This document shows, in pieces, positions 17,351 through 26,515 of a stretch of 64,000 nucleotides of DNA (the first letter of the stretch is position 1; each line of letters begins with the position of its first letter). Location: contig NZ_FTPD01000045.1 in assembly GCF_900156895.1 (NCBI RefSeq), positions 694,169 to 758,168 on the forward strand, written 5' to 3'. Under the pieces are notes generated by a model. That model had not been told where the DNA came from. It did not search any database and worked only from the letters and a program-made list of their open reading frames with translations. Position numbers and translations under genes: made by a program. Source of the stretch: Mesorhizobium prunaredense. GTDB lineage: Bacteria > Pseudomonadota > Alphaproteobacteria > Rhizobiales > Rhizobiaceae.

Positions 17351-17763
17351 CCGTCGCCGGCAACCAGACGCGAGCCTTCCTCGGCAACGGCTTCGGCTTT
17401 CCGCCGATGGTCAATGCGCGCGGCGGCTTCGACTGGATCGCGGGCGAGGCCAATGTGCAGCGCGCCATCTGGATCATCCTGTCCACGGCGCGCGGTGAGA
17501 TGCAGCTCAATCCGCGCTTCGGTTGCGGCATCCACGACTACGTCTTCACCGACAACACGCCGGCCAATCGCGCTTCCATCGCGCATCAGGTGCGCATGGC
17601 GCTGCTCGAATGGGAGATGCGCATCGACCTGATCGACATCCGCGTCGTCGAGGGCGAGAGCCCGAGCACGCTTCTGATCGAGATCGACTACCGGCTGAAG
17701 GCCAGCCATGCCCTCGGCAACCTCGTTTATCCCTTCTATGTCGGCGAACAGCAGGGTGAATGA
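17347..17763 (+). CDS. Baseplate wedge protein, gp25/GPW family (Afp9-type)
   Basis: A 138-residue gp25-like protein. It contains ARGGFDWIAGEANVQRAIWI and then the family signature TARGEMQLNPRFGCGIHDYVF, which is the EXR/RPxFGxGL core that contacts the sheath. The C-terminal IRVVEGESPSTLLIEIDYRL strand completes the fold. gp25 joins the baseplate wedge to the first sheath ring. The start is a GTG overlapping the previous stop (GTGA), and its own end overlaps the next ATG (ATGA). The three genes are therefore translationally coupled. Confidence 0.92.
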   Translation: MTVAGNQTRAFLGNGFGFPPMVNARGGFDWIAGEANVQRAIWIILSTARGEMQLNPRFGCGIHDYVFTDNTPANRASIAHQVRMALLEWEMRIDLIDIRVVEGESPSTLLIEIDYRLKASHALGNLVYPFYVGEQQGE

Positions 17764-19772
17764 CCATGCCGCTCGCCGCTCCCGACCTGGACGACCGCCG
17801 CTTCGCCGACCTGGTGACCGAGATCAGGACGCTGATCCCGCGCTATGCGCCGGAATGGACCGACCACAACGACAGCGATCCCGGCATGGCGATCGCCAAG
17901 CTGTTCGCCTGGACGACGGAGCTGACGCTGTGGCGTCTCAACCAGGTGCCGGAGCGCGCCTACATCAAGTTCCTGCAGATGGTCGGCATCGAACGGCGCC
18001 CGGCCTCCGCCAGCCGCACCGAGATCAGCTTCGCGCCGGCCCGCACCGACGTGCCGGAAATGTTCGTGCCGCAGGGCACGCAGGTGGCGGCGCCCGCCGA
18101 CGCGGTGGGCCCGATCGTCTTCGAGACGATCCGCCCGCTCACCGTGCTCGGCGCCACGCTGGCCGCAGTGCAGGCCTATGACGGCTTCGGTCATTCGGTC
18201 GAGACCACCAAGGCGGCGACCGGTGGCCAGTGGTTCTATCCGTTCGGCGCCAATGCGCGCGACGGTGCGGCGCTGATGCTGGGCTTTGCCTCGCAGGCGA
18301 ACCTGACTGCCGGAACCATCGATCTGACGGTGCGCATGGCCGACGACCGCCAGCCGCCGGCGCCGCTGCGTTGCGAAGGTCCGACGGAAGGCCTGGCCGC
18401 CATCCAGCCACCAGCAAAGCTCCACTGGGAATATTGGGATCTGGTGCGCTGGCAGCCGCTGACACTGATCCGCGACGAGACGCAGAGCTTCCTGCGCGAC
18501 GGCCACATCACGCTGCGCGGACCAGGCGCCTCGGCGCGCCTCGCCAAGCTCGGCGACGTGGTGACGCCGCTCTACTGGCTGCGCTGCCGGCTGGAGGTGC
18601 CGAACTACGAGCGGTCGCCGCGGCTCGACGCCATCCTCATCAACACCGTGCCGGCGATGCAGGCGGCGACCAGCCGCGACGAGATCGTCGGCGCCAGCGA
18701 CGGCCGCCCGGACCAGACCTTTGCGCTGCAGGACCGCCCGGTCCTGCCGGCCGTCGAAGAGGAATGGGTCGACGGCGCCTATGGCCGCCGTGTTCTCATC
18801 AAGAGCCTGCGGCTCGAGATCGACGAGGGCCAGGGGTTCGCCACCTGGCAGGAGGTCGACGACTTTTACGGCTCCGGCCCCGATGACCCGCATTATGTGC
18901 TGAACCGCAATCTCGGCGCCATCCTGTTCGGCAACGGCGTCCACGCACGCATCCCGCTCGCCTTTGCGCCGCCCGCAGGCGGCGGCAACATCATCGCGCG
19001 CCATTACCTGACCGGCGGCGGCCGGCGCGGCATGCTGCCGGCCGAGACCGTCACCGAGATCCAGACCTTCCTGCCCGGCATCGAGAGCGCCACCAACCCG
19101 TTCCCGGCCGAAGGCGGTAGCGAGGAGGAAAGCGTCGCCGCCACCAAGCTGCGTGCCGCCGCCGAGATCAAGAGCAATTGCCGCGCCGTGACCTGCGAGG
19201 ATTTCGAGGTACGGGCGCTAGAAGCCGGCGTCATGCGCGCCAAGGCGCTGCCGCTGACGCATCCGCGTTTTCCCGGCGCCAAGATTCCCGGTGCCGTCAC
19301 CGTCATCGTCGTGCCGGATGGCGACGTGCCCAATCCGATGCCGAACGCGACCACGCTCGCCACCGTCTGCGCGCATCTGGACAAGTACCGGCTGATGACG
19401 ACGGAGGTGCATGTGCGCGCGCCGGTCTATCGGTTGATCCGCGTCGGCGCCGATGTCCTGGCCGCCCGCAACGCCGATTTCACCGAGCTCAGGCGCAATC
19501 TTGAAGATCGGCTGAACAGCTTCCTGCACCCGCTCACCGGCGGGCCTGACGGGCTCGGCTGGCCGTTCGGCGGCACGGTCTTCTTCTCCGATGTCTATCG
19601 GCTGATCCTGGACACGCCCGGCGTGCTGCGCATCGCCGACGGCCAGCTCACCATGAGCGTCGACGGTGACGCCGCGCCCTTCTGCCGCGACATACCGCTG
19701 TGTCCGGGCGAACTGGTCTATGCCGAGGGCCATGACCTCACCATCCTCGCCGCGCAGGACGGAGGCCGCTGA
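17760..19772 (+). CDS. Baseplate wedge protein, gpJ/gp6-like (Afp11-type)
   Basis: A 670-residue protein. The N-terminus PDLDDRRFADLVTEIRTLIP, then DHNDSDPGMAIAKLFAWTTE and LNQVPERAYIKFLQMVGI, is diagnostic of putative baseplate protein Afp11/gpJ. The J domain follows about residues 400-560 with NLGAILFGNGVHARIPLA, AVTCEDFEVRALEAGVMRAK and VPDGDVPNPMPN. Family members form the wedge that changes shape on target contact. A central beta-rich insertion (residues about 130-330) is typical of eCIS forms. Overlaps at both ends (ATGA and TGATG) tie it to neighbours. Confidence 0.92.
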   Translation: MTMPLAAPDLDDRRFADLVTEIRTLIPRYAPEWTDHNDSDPGMAIAKLFAWTTELTLWRLNQVPERAYIKFLQMVGIERRPASASRTEISFAPARTDVPEMFVPQGTQVAAPADAVGPIVFETIRPLTVLGATLAAVQAYDGFGHSVETTKAATGGQWFYPFGANARDGAALMLGFASQANLTAGTIDLTVRMADDRQPPAPLRCEGPTEGLAAIQPPAKLHWEYWDLVRWQPLTLIRDETQSFLRDGHITLRGPGASARLAKLGDVVTPLYWLRCRLEVPNYERSPRLDAILINTVPAMQAATSRDEIVGASDGRPDQTFALQDRPVLPAVEEEWVDGAYGRRVLIKSLRLEIDEGQGFATWQEVDDFYGSGPDDPHYVLNRNLGAILFGNGVHARIPLAFAPPAGGGNIIARHYLTGGGRRGMLPAETVTEIQTFLPGIESATNPFPAEGGSEEESVAATKLRAAAEIKSNCRAVTCEDFEVRALEAGVMRAKALPLTHPRFPGAKIPGAVTVIVVPDGDVPNPMPNATTLATVCAHLDKYRLMTTEVHVRAPVYRLIRVGADVLAARNADFTELRRNLEDRLNSFLHPLTGGPDGLGWPFGGTVFFSDVYRLILDTPGVLRIADGQLTMSVDGDAAPFCRDIPLCPGELVYAEGHDLTILAAQDGGR

Positions 19773-21973
19773 TGGGCACGCCGGCTCCCGCCTTCCGCAT
19801 GGATGCCCGCGCCGGCTGGCGCGCCGCCGTTCTCGACCACGTGTCGCAGGCGAGCGGCGCGCTGAGGCTCTCGACCCTGCCGGTCAGCGCCGCGCCGCTC
19901 GGCTCGCCGTCTGGCAGTTTCGGCGGCCTGTCCCTGCCGGTCACCGTCGCGATCGGCCGCGCCGGCGAAATCTATCTGCTCGACCGGCGCAGTGGCACGA
20001 TCCTCGTCTACGACGCCTGCTCGGAAACCTTCGTCCCCGTCGCCTGCCTGCCGGGCGCCGGCGGCGCCGTTGGCGGCCGCGATCCGGTCGGCCTGCTGGT
20101 CGATTGCCGCGGCGATCTGCTGGTGCTCGACGCCGGCAACCGCCGCATCGAGGCGTGGTCGTCGGCCGACTGGCGGCTGCGTGGCCATCTGGGCGCGTTC
20201 GCCTGGCGCGACGGCCGGCCTGTCGCCATCCGGCCCAAGCCCGAGCTCGACCCGCCGACCGGCGTGCCAACCGGCGCCCAGTCGTTCCCGGCGGATGCCT
20301 GGATGCCGGCCGGCATGGCCATGCTGCCTGACGGTCGCGTCGCCGTCACCGACAGCCGGCACGGGCTGATCCATTTGTTCGGGGCGCGCCTGCGCTATCT
20401 CCGCTCCTTCGACGGTGCATTCGAGGCGCAGCCGGCGCTGGCCGCCCCGACGGTGATGACGGCGGACCGCGACGGCTGGCTCTACGTCGTCGAGGACGGC
20501 AAGGCGGCGGTCGCGATCATCGACCGGGACGGCCATATCGTCGAGCGCGTTGATACAGCTGACGCCATCGCCGGCCGCTTCGTCAAGCCGGTGCTGGCGG
20601 TGGACGAAGACGGCACGATCTGGATTTCCGATCGTGTGTCCGGCGATGTCTGCCGCGTGCGCCGCTCCTGCGCCGGCCAATGCCTGCCGCCCGAACGCGT
20701 GCGGCTGGTGCCGGCGGGATGTCCGCTGCTCGCTTTCGATGCGTCCGGCAATGCCATCTTCGGCGATCCGCGCAGCCCCTGCCTAATGCGCGCCGACGGC
20801 ACGCGTTACGAGACGGCCGGCCTCTTCAACAGCCAGACGCTGGATTCCGGCCTGTCCGGCTGTGTCTGGGACACGGTCGAGATCGACGCGGCGACGCCAT
20901 TCGGCACCCGGCTGTCGATCGCTACCGCCACCAGCCATTTCGACCTGACGCCGGCCGAGGTCGATGCCCTGACGCAGGACCAATGGACGCTTTCGCCGGT
21001 CTCGGGCCACATGGCGGGACGCTTCGAATGCGCGGTGCGCAGCCGGCCCGGCCGCTTCCTGTGGCTGCGCCTCGTCTTCGAGGGCGACGGCGCGGCGACA
21101 CCGGCGGTGAACGCGGCCAGCGTGCGCTGGCCGCGCGAGACCTCCGCCCGGTACCTGCCGGCGGTGTTTTCGGAAGGGGCGGAAAGCGCCGATTTCTTCG
21201 CCCGCTTCATCGAGATATTCGACCGCGCCCGCGCCGGGGCGCTGGAGCCGCTGGAGACGCTGCCGGCCTATTTCGACCCGCTCGCCACGCCGGCGGCGGA
21301 AAGGGGCGAGGCTGGCGCCGACTTCCTCGACTGGTTGGGTGGCTGGATCGGCCTCGCGCTCGACCGCAACTGGTCGGTGGACCGCCGACGCAGGCTGGTC
21401 GCCGAGGCGCCGGCGCTGTTCAGGCTACGCGGCACGGTCAAGGGCCTGAAGCTCCATGTCGCGCTCTACACCGGCACCGAACCGCAGGTGATCGAGCATT
21501 TCCGGCTGCGCCGCTGGCTCTCCCTGGACGAGGGGGCGCTCGGCGACACGGCGGCGCTGTGGGGGCCGGAAATCGTGCGCCGCCTGCAGCTCGACGCCTA
21601 TTCCGAGATCGGCACCTTCGCGCTCATCGACGGTGGCGATCCGCTGACCGATCCGTTCGATGCCTTCGCCCACCGCGCCACGCTCTACGTGCCGGCCGGC
21701 AGCGGCTTCGCCGATGCCGATCTGGCGGCGCTCGAAGCCATCGTCGAGATGGCCAAGCCCGCCCATGTCGAGATCGACGTGCGGCTGATGCGGCCGCGCT
21801 TCGTCATCGGCTGCGATCTGGTGCTCGGCGTCAACACCGTACTCGGCCGCGACACCAAGCCGGTCCGCATCGACGAGGCGACGCCGGGCGGGGAAATCCT
21901 GCTTGACGGACCGCGGCGTCCGTTCGCGCTGAACCCCGGCCTGCGCATCGGCCGCGACACGATACTGGAGTGA
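19772..21973 (+). CDS. Tail/baseplate protein with N-terminal beta-propeller and gpI-like domain (Afp12-type)
   Basis: The 733-residue chain has two parts. Residues about 30-440 look like an NHL-type propeller, with repeats such as VAIGRAGEIYLLDRRSGTIL, VDCRGDLLVLDAGNRRIEAW and VDEDGTIWISDRVSGDV. Residues about 450-700 form the TIGR02242-type phage tail domain: ARYLPAVFSEGAESADFFAR, PLETLPAYFDPLATPAAE, LFRLRGTVKGLKLHV and VPAGSGFADADLAALEAIVE. Such proteins sit on the outer baseplate, equivalent to gpI/gp7, and hold the fibres. The propeller may be a receptor-binding or fibre-docking part. The gene starts on a TGATG overlap. Confidence 0.85.
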   Translation: MGTPAPAFRMDARAGWRAAVLDHVSQASGALRLSTLPVSAAPLGSPSGSFGGLSLPVTVAIGRAGEIYLLDRRSGTILVYDACSETFVPVACLPGAGGAVGGRDPVGLLVDCRGDLLVLDAGNRRIEAWSSADWRLRGHLGAFAWRDGRPVAIRPKPELDPPTGVPTGAQSFPADAWMPAGMAMLPDGRVAVTDSRHGLIHLFGARLRYLRSFDGAFEAQPALAAPTVMTADRDGWLYVVEDGKAAVAIIDRDGHIVERVDTADAIAGRFVKPVLAVDEDGTIWISDRVSGDVCRVRRSCAGQCLPPERVRLVPAGCPLLAFDASGNAIFGDPRSPCLMRADGTRYETAGLFNSQTLDSGLSGCVWDTVEIDAATPFGTRLSIATATSHFDLTPAEVDALTQDQWTLSPVSGHMAGRFECAVRSRPGRFLWLRLVFEGDGAATPAVNAASVRWPRETSARYLPAVFSEGAESADFFARFIEIFDRARAGALEPLETLPAYFDPLATPAAERGEAGADFLDWLGGWIGLALDRNWSVDRRRRLVAEAPALFRLRGTVKGLKLHVALYTGTEPQVIEHFRLRRWLSLDEGALGDTAALWGPEIVRRLQLDAYSEIGTFALIDGGDPLTDPFDAFAHRATLYVPAGSGFADADLAALEAIVEMAKPAHVEIDVRLMRPRFVIGCDLVLGVNTVLGRDTKPVRIDEATPGGEILLDGPRRPFALNPGLRIGRDTILE

Positions 21974-21985
21974 GAGGGTAGGCTC

Positions 21986-24577
21986 ATGAAACACGTATGC
22001 GTCACCGATCGAGACGGCTGCCCCGAATGCGAAATCCCGCAAATGGCGCGCAACACACTGTTCGACGGCAAGATCATGTCGGCGCAGGATTTCGTCGACG
22101 AGCAGGCCTATTTCATGGGCAAGGATCGCCGCCACAACCAGCTTCTGCATGGCTGGGGCACGGTCTGCGGGCTGAAGGTGCTGGAGCATCCAAACCCCGA
22201 TTGCCGCCCGCAATACGTCATCGTCACCGCCGGTGCCGCCATCGACTGCTGCGGCCGCGAGATCCTGGTCCGCCACAATGCCATGTTCGATTTCCGTGCC
22301 GCCTTCCTGGAGGCCTGGACGCACAAGAACGGCAAGAACGTGCCGCCCGACGACAAGCCACACCGGCTTGAACTGGCCATCCGCTACGCCGAATGTCCGA
22401 CCGACCCTGTGCCGGCGGTGTTCGAGGGCTGCGGCAGCGGCGAGGCGGCCTGCCTGCCGAGCAAGATCCTCGAAGGCTTCTCCTTCGCCGCGCTGCTCGA
22501 CCGGCCGCCGCAGGACCTTCCCGTCGAGGTCAGGCAGCTCGACTGGGAATGCACCAACAACATCGACCATGCCAAGCGGCTGGCGCTGCATGAGGGCTCG
22601 AAACGGCTCTATGTGCTGACCGGTGAGAGCCCGGCGATGCTGGTCGCGCTCGACACCGAAAACAAGAGCATCCAGGCGTCGGTGTCGTTTGTCGACCACG
22701 CCGGTGTCGACGTCGCCGTCTCCGCCGACGGCGCCCATCTCTTCTGCGTGCTTCATCCCGATGCCGGCGGCGACGCGGTGCTGCGTGTGCTCGATACGGC
22801 CAACCTTGCCGCCGTGCCACCGCCCGATATCAAGATCACCGACGCGGCTGCTGGCGAAGTGCGGCTGCTGGCCCTGGCCGACGGCCGGCTCCTGGCGGCG
22901 AACCCGGAAAACGACGAAGTTTTGGTGTGGAAGGCCGATATCGTCACGGCGGCGCCGAGCGCGCCGGCATCCATAGCCGTCGCCGACAAGCCGGTGGCAC
23001 TCGCCATCGGCCCCCTCGGCAATTTCGTCTACGTCGCTGCCGGCGATGCCGCCAAGATCATCGCGGTCAAGCTCGCCGACATGACCACCGTGGCGCTCGA
23101 TGTCGGTACCGGCGGCACCGCTCGGCTCTCGGCGATCGCCGTGTCGCAGCGCGACAACAGCGACCTGCTCGCCGTTGCCGACCGCGCGGCATCCACGGTC
23201 CATCTGTTCAAGGCGCTGCCCGAGGCGGCTGCGGCCGCCGACCGCGTCGTGCCGGTCGGCGCGGCAATGGCCGGCCTTGTCGCAAAACCGGTGGCGCTCG
23301 CCTTTTCGTTGGGCGGCAAATGGCTCTATCTCCTGTCGGAGGCCGCGGATGGAAAGGGTGCCGCGCAGATCATCTCCGTCGACCGGCGCGCCGCTAACCA
23401 GTCGCCCTGGATCAGCGCCGCCGAACCGGCCGGCCTGTCGCCGCAGCAGGTGGTCGCGGACGCCTCCGGCCGGCATCTCTACCTGGCCTTCGACGGCAGC
23501 CCGGCGGCAGCCGATCCGCGCATTCCGGGCGGCGTCGCCATCTTTGAGATCTGCGGCGACAGTTGCGGCGACATCTTGCTCAAGTCACTCGAAGGTTGCC
23601 CGGCTTGCGAGGATGGCGACGAGATCGTCCTGGCGACGATCGTCGACTACCGCTTCAACGATCCGCTGACCACGGCGAGGATCGACAATGTCACAGGCCG
23701 GCGGCTGTTGCCGTCGACGTCGGTTCTGACGGAGGCGATACGCTGCCTGCTCGACTGCGAATGCGGGGGCGGTGGCGGCACGGAAGGACCGCAAGGGCCG
23801 AAAGGCGACAAGGGCGACCCAGGCGAAGACGGCCAAGACGGTGCCGACGGCGCCCCCGGCCGGGATGGCGCCGACGGGCTTCCCGGGCGTGACGGTCAGG
23901 ATGGTCGTGACGGCAAAGATGGCGAGGGTCTGCGCGACGACTATCCGCGCATCGTCGGCATCAACTGGCCGCATGGCGGCTATATCGCCGAAGACGGCAA
24001 CATCCTCGACAGGCAGGGCATCGTCATCGCCTTCGATCCGGAACGGCCGATCCTTGCCGAGACGCTGAACCTGCAGACCGTGCAGCTGCTTTTCCAGCAT
24101 ATGCCGGAAGGGCACGAGGTCGGGCGCAGGCGCATTTTCACGCGCTGCTACTGCCAGGTCGTCGGCCGCGCCAGCGGGCTCAAGATTGAGGCCAGATGCG
24201 GCGAGGAGTTCGACGTTCCGGAGGAGGATATCCCGCTCGTGCCCGGAAACATCGTGACCGGGGTGCGTTTCCGGGCCTGCGATGCCGACGGCGAATTCAT
24301 CGGCGGGCCGATTCCACTGCCACAAGGACGCTATCGCGTCGTGCTCGAGGGCAACTTCATCCTCGGCGAGAAGATGATCGAGGTCGCCGATCCCGGCAAT
24401 CCCGGCGAGAAACGCAAGGTGCATCCCGCGCTCGACGCCAATCATTTCGGCTTCGGCCTCACCGACCCCGATCCCGAGCGCCGCCGCTGCCCGACCGGCG
24501 ACCGCGTCGAGGGCGGACGGTTCCTGAGCTGGTTCACCATCAATCGAGACGGCAGGCCGCCGGAGGAAGATCAATGA
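21986..24577 (+). CDS. eCIS fibre/tip protein A: docking domain, beta-propeller, collagen-like stalk
   Basis: This 863-residue protein has four regions. Residues 1-110 are a conserved docking domain shared with the next two genes (NTLFDGKIMSAQDFVDEQAY, HNQLLHGWGTVCGLKVLE, GAAIDCCGREILV). Residues about 195-510 form a propeller-like repeat region (LYVLTGESPAMLVALDTENK, DVAVSADGAHLFCVLHP). Residues about 600-648 contain roughly 16 collagen-like Gly-X-Y triplets (GPQGPKGDKGDPGEDG). A beta-rich C-terminal head with several Cys follows. The layout suggests a trimeric receptor-binding fibre. The start has a gaggg(t)agg-type site 8-9 nt upstream, and the end overlaps the next ATG. Confidence 0.75.
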   Translation: MKHVCVTDRDGCPECEIPQMARNTLFDGKIMSAQDFVDEQAYFMGKDRRHNQLLHGWGTVCGLKVLEHPNPDCRPQYVIVTAGAAIDCCGREILVRHNAMFDFRAAFLEAWTHKNGKNVPPDDKPHRLELAIRYAECPTDPVPAVFEGCGSGEAACLPSKILEGFSFAALLDRPPQDLPVEVRQLDWECTNNIDHAKRLALHEGSKRLYVLTGESPAMLVALDTENKSIQASVSFVDHAGVDVAVSADGAHLFCVLHPDAGGDAVLRVLDTANLAAVPPPDIKITDAAAGEVRLLALADGRLLAANPENDEVLVWKADIVTAAPSAPASIAVADKPVALAIGPLGNFVYVAAGDAAKIIAVKLADMTTVALDVGTGGTARLSAIAVSQRDNSDLLAVADRAASTVHLFKALPEAAAAADRVVPVGAAMAGLVAKPVALAFSLGGKWLYLLSEAADGKGAAQIISVDRRAANQSPWISAAEPAGLSPQQVVADASGRHLYLAFDGSPAAADPRIPGGVAIFEICGDSCGDILLKSLEGCPACEDGDEIVLATIVDYRFNDPLTTARIDNVTGRRLLPSTSVLTEAIRCLLDCECGGGGGTEGPQGPKGDKGDPGEDGQDGADGAPGRDGADGLPGRDGQDGRDGKDGEGLRDDYPRIVGINWPHGGYIAEDGNILDRQGIVIAFDPERPILAETLNLQTVQLLFQHMPEGHEVGRRRIFTRCYCQVVGRASGLKIEARCGEEFDVPEEDIPLVPGNIVTGVRFRACDADGEFIGGPIPLPQGRYRVVLEGNFILGEKMIEVADPGNPGEKRKVHPALDANHFGFGLTDPDPERRRCPTGDRVEGGRFLSWFTINRDGRPPEEDQ

Positions 24578-26490
24578 AACAGGATGTCTCCACCCATCAT
24601 GGAAGCGGCTGCTGCTGTCCGACCTGCCGCGGGCTGAGGCCGTTCGAGCAGCCGCTGTTCGCTTCGGGCCAGGTGCTCAGCGCCGCCGATCTGTCCAGCC
24701 TCGAAACCTACATCAAGGGCAAGAACCGGCTGCACAACCGCTATCTGCACGGCTGGGGCGTGGTGTGCGGGCTGGAAGTTGTCTGCGACGATTGCGAGGG
24801 ATCGGTCACCATCCGCTCGGGCTACGCCATCGACCCTTGCGGCGAGGACATTGTCGTCGCCGAGGACACCCGCTTCGATGTCGTCAAGGCGATCCGCGAA
24901 TGCCGCGATTCCCGGAAATCGAAGACCGGAGATTGCGACCCGTGGGCGCCGCCGCCCGACCCCGGCTGCAAGGACATCGAGACGCATTGGTGCATCTCGC
25001 TTAAGTACAAGGAGGTCGAAGCCTCCTATGTGCGGGCGCTGGCCACGTCCATGCCCGGCCCGGCGCAGTCCTGCGGCTGCGGTTGCGGCGGCGGCAAATC
25101 CGCCGGCGGCGGAAGTTGCGGCTGCGGCGGCAAGTCCAAGAGTGCCGGCGGTTGCGGCTGCGGCGGCAAATCGAAAAGCAACGGCGATTGCGGTTGTGGC
25201 TGCGGCGGCTCGAAATCGCAGGGCGCGGTCGCGAAGACATTGCAATGGCGCAGCTCCGCCAGCGCGCTGACCGCCAACAACAGCTGCGCGCCGCGCCGGC
25301 TGCTCGAATGCTTCGATGTCGGCATCGTCGAATCGCCGCATGGCTGCCAGCCGACGCTGTTCGAGCGCCGGCCGGGCGATGACCGCCAGGTCGACTACGC
25401 CGCCTCGGTGCTGAAGGCGCTGATCCCGGAGGACAGCCTGCTCGGCCGCATCGTCGCCTGCCTATCGGCCAAGATCCAGCCGCTGACCGCGCTCGACCAG
25501 CGCCAGACGGCGATCCTGATCGCGTTGTTCGCCGGCGCGACACCGGGCGTGCCGGCGTCGGAAATTCATGTCGCGGTGGTGCGCTTCCGCAAGATCGTCA
25601 TGGACCTTCTCGCCGACGACGACAATCCGGTGCGCTGCCAGATGCGGGTGGCGGCGGGCACGATCATCCTGCCGGCGCCAACGGTCGAGGATGAGCGGAA
25701 CCCGAAACAATACACGGAGCAGGGACGCGAGGCGCTACGCGATCTCCTGGCCGTATGGCTGCAGCTGATGATCGACTGCATCTGCCACGCCTTCATCCCG
25801 CAATGCGACGACGACCCCTGCGACGACAGGGTCGAGATCGCCTGCGTGACGGTCAAGGGCGACAAGATCCTGCGCATCTGCAACCATTCCTGCCGCCGCT
25901 ACGCCGGCGCCTTCCCGTCGACCTTCTACTGGATGTCGCTGGTGCCGGTGCTGCCGCTGATCGGCAAGGTGCTGGCCTGGCTGTGCTGCCGGCCGGAGCT
26001 TTTGCGGCGCAACTCGCCGCTGGTCAACGACCTGATGCCGGCCCTCGACGCCATCGACCCGACCGGCCGGCTGCGCCAGGCCATCGTCGGCAACAATTTC
26101 GCGCTGCCGAAACTCTACATCGAGCGGATCGCGAAGACGGTCGATCCGACGTCCTTCGCCGGCCGGCTTTTGGGCAGCCTTTATCACGGGCTGGTCGCCG
26201 CCGGCGAGGCAGGCGGCTCTGTCAAGGGCGCGCGCGACCGCTTCAAGGCGGCCAACATCAGCGTGGAGGAACGCGAGGTCGACGAAGCGGACGCCGACAG
26301 GCTGGTCGGCGCCATGCTGAGGCATCCGCTGGTGCAGCCGGGCGACAGCGTCGTCGTACACAAGCGCGGCGACCGGGTGGTGGCTGTGACGCCGGCAACG
26401 GCCGCGCCAGCCAACGCCGAGCTGGACAGTCTGCGCTCTGAACTGAAGCAACTGCGCAACGAGGTCCGCGCGCTGAAACGGCAGAAGTGA
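24574..26490 (+). CDS. eCIS fibre/tip protein B with Cys/Gly-rich repeat segment
   Basis: The start at 24574 overlaps the previous stop (ATGA); the longer frame upstream is a shadow. The 638-residue protein begins with a CCCPTC cluster and the same docking domain as its neighbours (FASGQVLSAADLSSLETYIK, RYLHGWGVVCGLEVVC, SGYAIDPCGEDIVV). Residues about 166-214 are a low-complexity block with ten Cys in CGCG pairs separated by GGKSKS-type spacers. The C-terminal half is helical (LIPEDSLLGRIVACLSAK, LAVWLQLMIDCICHAF) and ends in a coiled coil (ELDSLRSELKQLRNEVRALK). Metal binding by the Cys block is plausible but unproven. Confidence 0.7.
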   Translation: MKQDVSTHHGSGCCCPTCRGLRPFEQPLFASGQVLSAADLSSLETYIKGKNRLHNRYLHGWGVVCGLEVVCDDCEGSVTIRSGYAIDPCGEDIVVAEDTRFDVVKAIRECRDSRKSKTGDCDPWAPPPDPGCKDIETHWCISLKYKEVEASYVRALATSMPGPAQSCGCGCGGGKSAGGGSCGCGGKSKSAGGCGCGGKSKSNGDCGCGCGGSKSQGAVAKTLQWRSSASALTANNSCAPRRLLECFDVGIVESPHGCQPTLFERRPGDDRQVDYAASVLKALIPEDSLLGRIVACLSAKIQPLTALDQRQTAILIALFAGATPGVPASEIHVAVVRFRKIVMDLLADDDNPVRCQMRVAAGTIILPAPTVEDERNPKQYTEQGREALRDLLAVWLQLMIDCICHAFIPQCDDDPCDDRVEIACVTVKGDKILRICNHSCRRYAGAFPSTFYWMSLVPVLPLIGKVLAWLCCRPELLRRNSPLVNDLMPALDAIDPTGRLRQAIVGNNFALPKLYIERIAKTVDPTSFAGRLLGSLYHGLVAAGEAGGSVKGARDRFKAANISVEEREVDEADADRLVGAMLRHPLVQPGDSVVVHKRGDRVVAVTPATAAPANAELDSLRSELKQLRNEVRALKRQK

Positions 26491-26515
26491 GCCGGGGCGA
26501 CAGGAGGGTTATGCG

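Noticed and set aside
25069..25220. CRISPR-like or tandem DNA array in the Cys-rich gene
   Set aside because: The repeats are short, coding and imperfect, with no conserved spacer length. No CRISPR array was seen anywhere in the window.
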